NCBI GenBank assembly: GCA_030770535.1
Contig: JASVEC010000022.1
Coordinates: 186,001-250,000, forward strand
Source: Batkoa obscura
Taxonomy: Eukaryota; Entomophthoromycota; Entomophthoromycetes; Entomophthorales; Batkoaceae
Reading direction: 5' to 3'
Length of the DNA: 64,000 bases
In this document: positions 58,880 to 64,000 of the stretch, one piece after another
How positions within the stretch are numbered: the first letter of the stretch is position 1
Layout of the letters: every line of letters starts with the position of its first letter
Program-made: the position numbers and the translations under genes
Notes under the pieces: generated by a model
Databases searched by the model: none
Told to the model about the DNA's origin: nothing
Seen by the model: only the letters and a program-made list of their open reading frames with translations

Positions 58880-59510
58880 AGGATTTATAAACGCTAAGAA
58901 ACCAAAAAAATCGAGATTGAATAGTAAAAAATTAGAACCTGTAAAGAAAAGAAAACAGTTTAAAAATCAAAAAAGAAAAATTTCAAATAAAAAAATGAGG
59001 GTTAGAAGCGGATTTATTCGAAATTAAGAACATAGGTTAAAAAATCAAAGAAGTGATATGACATCGAGTTTGTCAAAACTTGGAGAATACAATATTATGA
59101 CAGCATACTTAATAACAGAAAAAGAAAAAGCTTTGGATGAAATTGAAGAATATGAGGGAGAGCTTCAATAAAAATGAGTCATCTGAAAAAATTGAAGAAA
59201 TCAGGATGAAAAAAGAGGTTAGATTAGAGGAAGAATCAAGGGTTGAGGTGCAAATAGTAAAAGTCGAGGTCAAAGTATAAGATGAAGAAGTAGTGATACA
59301 AGTTGTAGAAATAGAAATAAAATTGGAGGAAGATAGTACTGAAATACAAAAAATGGAAAATGAAAAGTTTACACCGAATCAAATATTGAATGAGAAAAAA
59401 TTCATGGAAGAAGTTGATTTATCAGGGAAGAAAAATTCAAGACATTACAAAACGGAGTGGGGTTTAAATCGAGAAGAAAAAGATCGTGTGAAAGGTTGAG
59501 TAATGCGAAA
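58880..59510 (+). pseudogene. Coiled-coil family relic 12
   Basis: K/E-rich coiled-coil frames in family order: LVKSNIMT-like middle pieces, EEIRMKKEVRLEEESRVEVQ, VVEIEIKLEEDSTEIQKMEN, and NEKKFMEEVDLSGKKNS, which matches ENKFMEKDTLLEKEE of other copies. It is interrupted by stops and frame changes, and exons 1 and 2 were not found. Confidence 0.5.
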
Positions 59511-59754
59511 GAGTAGAGACAATTTATAAATATATTGATAAAAATTTATCTACTTACTATGGTTACTATGGAATTTTTTGTTTTAATAAACATATATATG
59601 ATTCTAACTTACAAAATTACATTAGAACTGAGTTATGGTAATTCAAACTGCAAATAGATTACGTTGCAAAAACAGGTGTTAAAAATCGGTTGCAGTTATT
59701 GGTTGATTTCTACTCTATTAAATGCTTTTTTTTTCTTTTAAGGCTTTTTTCTAT

Positions 59755-60909
59755 GATTTTTTATACTTCAAAAATCAATATTCAAAATACAACCTTAAAG
59801 CCGGAAAAAGAAAGCGTAATTTTACTAGTAAATTTCATTTAATATATGAGGATGTTTTTTTTTGGTTTCATCACTTTTTCCATCTTTTAATCACTATTTG
59901 AGCGGAAAAATTGTTAGTAAAATTCTTAAACAAAAAAATACATCCCCATATTAAACATTAATAGGATAAAGATACTGTACGAGATGATCTTATTGTACCA
60001 GGTGGTATGACACAATTAAATGAGATAAAGATAAGCTTAAACAAATTGATCAATCAAATAAATAAACTTTATAAGGCCTATTCCAAATTAAAAATGGAGA
60101 TAAAGGAGACAATATTGAAATTAAACATGGTAAAATATATGTTTGTAACTATGCATCAAGCAATAAAATTATCAAAGGAATCAAATAAACCACAAGAGCC
60201 GGAATTAAAGAACAGAGAACGGAAATTATAAAAGAAGCACTAAAAAAATCAAAAAGATTTTTTAAAGGAATAAAAGAATTAAAGGTACGCCCAATAGAAG
60301 TTATGAAACAAGAAGAGAGCCTGAAAATTGAAAAGAATAAATCAGAAACGAAACTATTGAAAATTACATAGTAAAATAAGGTAGTAAAGTACAAACACCA
60401 AAGCAAAGAATATTTCAAGGAGACCGAATTTATCGAGAAAAAACTGAAGATAAAGAATGCTCAGTTACAGAAAATATAAGAGAAAGCTAAAATAGAACAA
60501 AGGGCTAAAATACAAAAAGCTATACCGGAAGAAAAAGCTAGAATTGAAGAAGAGGCTACAATAAAGGAAGAAGCCGGATTAAAAAAATATAAATTAGAAG
60601 AGAAGTTCAAGGTGGACAAAAAAATATTACACCAAAACTGGTGGGATATGATATGAAGCCGGATGAAGAGATGAATTCCCGATACATCGAAGAAGTAGGT
60701 TCTGGAGATGAAATTATTAATATACGGACATTAGAGGGTATAGAGTTTGGATTAGATCTAGGAGTATAAAGGATCCAAATTATGGACGAAGATGAAGAAT
60801 TGAAGAAGGAAGAGAAAGAGTTTTTGAAAAGAAAAAAGGAGTCAAAGATAGAAATGATAAATTATGTGAATCAGCTAAGGATACTTAGATACAAAAACAA
60901 TATATGAAT
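59755..60909 (+). pseudogene. Coiled-coil family member 13, truncated, with a MITE in intron 1
   Basis: Exon 1 (59755-59817) is MIFYTSKINIQNTTLKPEKE plus S. Intron 1 (59818-59964) holds a MITE. Exon 2 starts at 59965 with DKDTVRDDLIVPGGMTQLNE plus IK. The next 45 bases sit where relatives have intron 2, but the donor reads AT instead of GT. They translate in frame (ISLNKLINQINKLYK) into the family exon-3 start AYSKLKMEIKETILKL. The frame stops at 60231 (109 codons in all). Family-like coiled coil continues in other frames to about 60909. Whether the short form is expressed is unknown. Confidence 0.55.
59848..59947 (+). mobile_element. MITE copy 7, in intron 1 of coiled-coil member 13
   Basis: 100 bp from GAGGATGT to ACATCCCC, flanked by ATAT at 59844-59847 and 59948-59951. 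Without the element and one target copy the intron would be 43 bp, the usual size. Confidence 0.9.
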
Positions 60910-61439
60910 AAAACTAACAAAAAATAGATTATCTAGTATTATTATGACCAATTTTGAAATTTTTATGAGTTTACCATAATTTAACTTTCTATTAAGTATA
61001 TAAATAATAAGCTGAAAAACTTATGTTTTAAAATGAATAAATAAATTTAAATAGACCTAATGCTTGATTATTTAATAATTTTGATTAAAAAATAGTAAAC
61101 TAATCTTTAAAGCTATTATTAACAGAAAACGTGATTATAAATAAAATAAGCTATCCCAATATTTCTAATAGTAATAAAACAAAAAAACTTATCACAAACT
61201 AATGAAAGTTAATATTTAAAATTATTAACAATATTTCAATTATTGTATTATTATAAATTAAAAAGTTTATTTTTGAGTCACATTGTTTATACAATTACCC
61301 TAAATTAAAAATAAGCAAACTATTAATGAATTTGGTTCAATACAAGTATATAAACATGAACTGAGATTTATGTTATTTAAAAAATATGTGAATGAAGGGG
61401 TGCCAATTGTATATACTTCTTATTTTTTTAAAATCAGTT
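60910..61439. other. AT-rich spacer, no gene seen
   Basis: About 0.5 kb between coiled-coil copies 13 and 14 with no exon recognised. Confidence 0.45.
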
Positions 61440-62541
61440 TGCAAAAAGCTATTTCAGACATTGACAGAGAGGAGGTAGATATTGTTACCTAGTTTCAATT
61501 CAACCTATTAAACTTAGATTAGATTAATGATAATGAATTAGATGAACTTGACATAACAGAAGGTATGATAAAGTTAAATCAAAAAGAGGTATCATCCTTA
61601 ATTAAAAATTTAAATAAATTAAATGAACTCGATAGCTTTATACTCATCCGAAATTGAGGATAGCACGTCTAAAGAATGATTTAGAGATACTAAAAGTAAA
61701 TGTTAAAACGGATAATTTTGTTATTAATAAACTAAGTGTTTAAACAAACTACAAAAATAAATATTAAAAAAATGGAAGTTGTAAACTATACAAAAAGGAT
61801 ACGATTTAAAAATTAAAAAGAAAAGTTAAAATAGATTTATTTAAAGTCATGAAAGATAATTTAGAACTTAAAAAAGTAAATTTAGAAGCAGGTCTATTGG
61901 AAATTAACAAAGGAAAAGATAATTTAAAATTTAAAGGGAAAAAATAGAGGCTGGATTATTAAAACTTGCAAATAGTGATACTATTCTAAACATAGAAAAT
62001 ATAACAGAAGATTTAAGGAAAATTTATGCAAATGAAGAGAGTTAGAAGTAAATATCTTCAGTTACAAAAAAGAAAGAAAAAATCAGAATGTAATAAAAAA
62101 CTAGAGCTAATGAAAAAGAAAGGGAAAAGATGCAAGTAGTAGAAATGGAACTTAAATCGGAAGAAGATGATACTGTGATAAAACCAAATAAGGAAAATGA
62201 AAAGTATGAAATGCAAGTAGGAGAAGTAGAGATTAATTCGGAGGAAAGCGGCTTGTAATGAAACTAATTAAGGAAGAAGTTGAATTAGAAGAAGAAAGGA
62301 TTGAAGCACAAATGCTGAAAGAAAGGCAGAGCGGATTAGAGCAAGGGAGTCTTAATCTACAAAATATGGAAAGAAGGGGATCTATGTTAAATCTATGAAC
62401 TTATGAGAATAAATTTATGGAAAAGGATACCCTGCTGGAGAAGGAAGAATCGATGCGTTTACAAAAAGGAATGGAAGTCAAAGAGAAAGGGGAAAAATTA
62501 CATGAAATATTGAAGGATCCTGAAAATCAAAAACAAATATG
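61440..62541 (+). pseudogene. Coiled-coil family relic 14
   Basis: The end of exon 1 (LQKAISDIDREE) is followed by a GTAGAT donor, an ATTAG acceptor and exon 2, INDNELDELDITEGMIKLNQ plus KE. Reading on past the expected intron 2 gives VSSLIKNLNKLNEL before a stop. Later frames contain NLELKKVNLEAGLLEINKGK-like coiled coil, EDDTVIKPNKENEKYEMQVG, and a terminal KGMEVKEKGEKLHEILKDPE. Several stops and frame changes. Confidence 0.55.
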
Positions 62542-62663
62542 AGTAAATTAAATGAAATCACCCATATGGGTATTATTATTAATGTCTTTTTTTTTAATAT
62601 ACTAAATATTTTTTCGTAATTTTTGATCTATTCTATAAATTATTGCAAATTGAAAGTATGATA

Positions 62664-62757
62664 TGGGGTGTTTTTTTAGTTTCATTACTTTTTCCATTTT
62701 TTAAGCGCTATTTGAGCGGAAAAACTGCTAGTGAAATTCTTAAAAAAATACATCCCC
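62664..62757 (+). mobile_element. MITE copy 8 (hairpin family)
   Basis: 94 bp from GGGGTGTT to ACATCCCC with ATAT on both sides (62660-62663 and 62758-62761). It carries a short internal deletion near the right end. It lies 0.12 kb past coiled-coil relic 14. Confidence 0.9.
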
Positions 62758-63059
62758 ATATTTGTTAGTTTTATTTAAGTCCAAAACTACCTCCAATATG
62801 GTAATAATACCTTCAATGCTATTGATATTTCACTAAATAAAATACAAATACACGTATCGCCCAACATTTTAACATTTGCTTTACAAATCATTATTATAAA
62901 AATCTACAATTCAAATTCTCGAATTCTTTAAAACCATGTACAACCATGCTCTAAGATAACACCTATTAATATAATGAAAATAATACATAACTTCAAAAGA
63001 TTAAAAATAACATAGTAAACAAAATTTGAAAATCGTTTAATTTTCATTAAAAAGCCCTA

Positions 63060-64000
63060 TTAAAAAATGGCCATATTTTCTAATTTTTAAACATCTAGTA
63101 AACAATTTTATTGTATTGTTATCTTGATATCAATAATTTTGATTTCTTATAACGTTTTTAACAAAACTATATTATAGCAATGTTATAATATTAAATTTAA
63201 CTTATTTAAGTTGTTTTATTAATTTTTTATTATAATTTTCCAAGGGTCTATAATGACCAAAAACAAGCTACGTTGAACACTTGACTTAAATATTAATAGA
63301 TTAAATGTAATTGCCATTTGGCTACAATTAAAGTTAAATTTAACAACACAGTTTGAATGAACGTATAATATTTATTAAGAAATTAGAATAGTCAACTATG
63401 AAGTTTTGGATTCTATGACACGATACCTATCAATATATCAAATTCAAAGCATAAATCTAAGTATTATATAATAGTGATAATATCCTTGGGCTAGAAGCGG
63501 CTGATTTTGGTCTATTTTAATCGATTTTATTTATGATTTTAACTTTAAATTTAAGTATCTTATTTTGGATATAAAAATAAGGGGATGTGTTTTTGTGTTT
63601 AAGAATTTTACTAACAATTTTTCCACTCAAATAGCGCTTAAAAGATGGAAAAAGTGATAAAGCTAAAAAAACACCCCCATAATGTTACCAAACTTTATTT
63701 AATTCAATCAAATTTATTAAATTATTAAGTACACTGTACTATAGCCATTAAAATATATGTAACTTTAAAAAATTCATCACATATAGGCTAATCTTTATAA
63801 CTTCCAAATGGACAAATGAATGATAAAGCTATATATACTTATTTAACTTGAATATTTATCTTTTAATTGAAAGTAATTTTTTGTAAACAATTTAATGCAA
63901 ATTGCAGCTAAATTGTATTAGCATCATGTAAAAATTGCTAGATATATCAGTAATAAGTATCAGGCAAAAGTACAATAAGTATTATTAATCTATAATACTA
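63060..64000. repeat. Duplicated upstream region, copy 3 (inverted)
   Basis: Reverse complement aligns with 33.2-34.15 kb and less closely with copy 1. Examples are CTAGAAGCGGCTGATTTTGG, ACACGATACCTATCAATATA and the AATGACCAAAAACAA region. Orientation implies that the gene-proximal side lies to the right, beyond the window. It lacks MITE 5 but carries MITE 9. Before it, 62762-63059 shows nothing recognisable. Confidence 0.75.
63581..63678 (-). mobile_element. MITE copy 9 (hairpin family)
   Basis: 98 bp in reverse orientation from GGGGATGT to ACACCCCC, flanked by ATAA (63577-63580 and 63679-63682). The matching site in duplicate copy 2 (about 33545) reads AAAAATAATG without an element. Confidence 0.9.

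Noticed and set aside
37900-62541. Coiled-coil copies as parts of a retroelement or viral gene set
   Set aside because: No reverse transcriptase, integrase, capsid-like frame, terminal repeats or shared flanking duplications; the introns are conserved, so copies spread as DNA.

Overview
The window looks like a piece of the nuclear genome of a very AT-rich fungus. Genes carry many short introns of about 45-60 bp with GT...AG ends. The gene set includes a chitin synthase with a myosin head and a leucine-rich-repeat protein of the SOG2 type, both fungal hallmarks. I cannot fix the lineage from sequence alone; an early-diverging group is an inference from the base composition and intron density. 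No rRNA, tRNA or CRISPR array was seen.

Layout. 1-1475: 5' end of a myosin-chitin synthase (minus strand). 4180-7620: a Ste24/CAAX-protease-like gene without the zinc-binding motif, followed by a decayed second copy hit by two small transposons. 7732-19752: a dense housekeeping block with a PPR protein, nucleoporin NUP54, sorting nexin SNX4, cystathionine beta-synthase, a TPMT-like methyltransferase and a seven-helix receptor. 21994-24268: a small secreted protein and the proteasome ubiquitin receptor RPN13. 24661-36400: two nearly identical secreted cysteine-containing proteins in duplicated surroundings, plus relics. 45227-53801: a second housekeeping core with VPS34, WDR82/Swd2 and a SOG2-like protein.

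The unusual part is a multicopy gene family of lysine/glutamate-rich coiled-coil proteins. About 14 copies are visible. Those left of the VPS34-WDR82-SOG2 core (27.8-44.7 kb) are on the minus strand and those right of it (54-62.5 kb) are on the plus strand, so both groups point away from the core. Copies with readable 5' ends share one architecture: a short exon 1, a short exon 2 with an N-E-L type motif, and a long coiled-coil exon 3 that begins near (A)YSKLK. Only one copy (40420-41400) reads cleanly from start to stop; most others carry stops or frameshifts.

A second theme is a roughly 100-bp hairpin transposon (MITE) family. Nine clear copies are present, with ends GGGGATGT/ACATCCCC and, in most, 4-bp AT-rich target duplications. 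Copies sit in a VPS34 intron, in an intron of a coiled-coil gene, in the Ste24-like relic and in the duplicated flanks of the secreted genes. The last 0.9 kb is an inverted copy of the promoter side of the secreted-protein gene, which predicts a third member just past the right edge. Functionally, VPS34 (makes PI3P) and SNX4 (binds PI3P) belong to the same endosome/autophagy pathway, but nothing in the sequence suggests the other neighbours are co-regulated.
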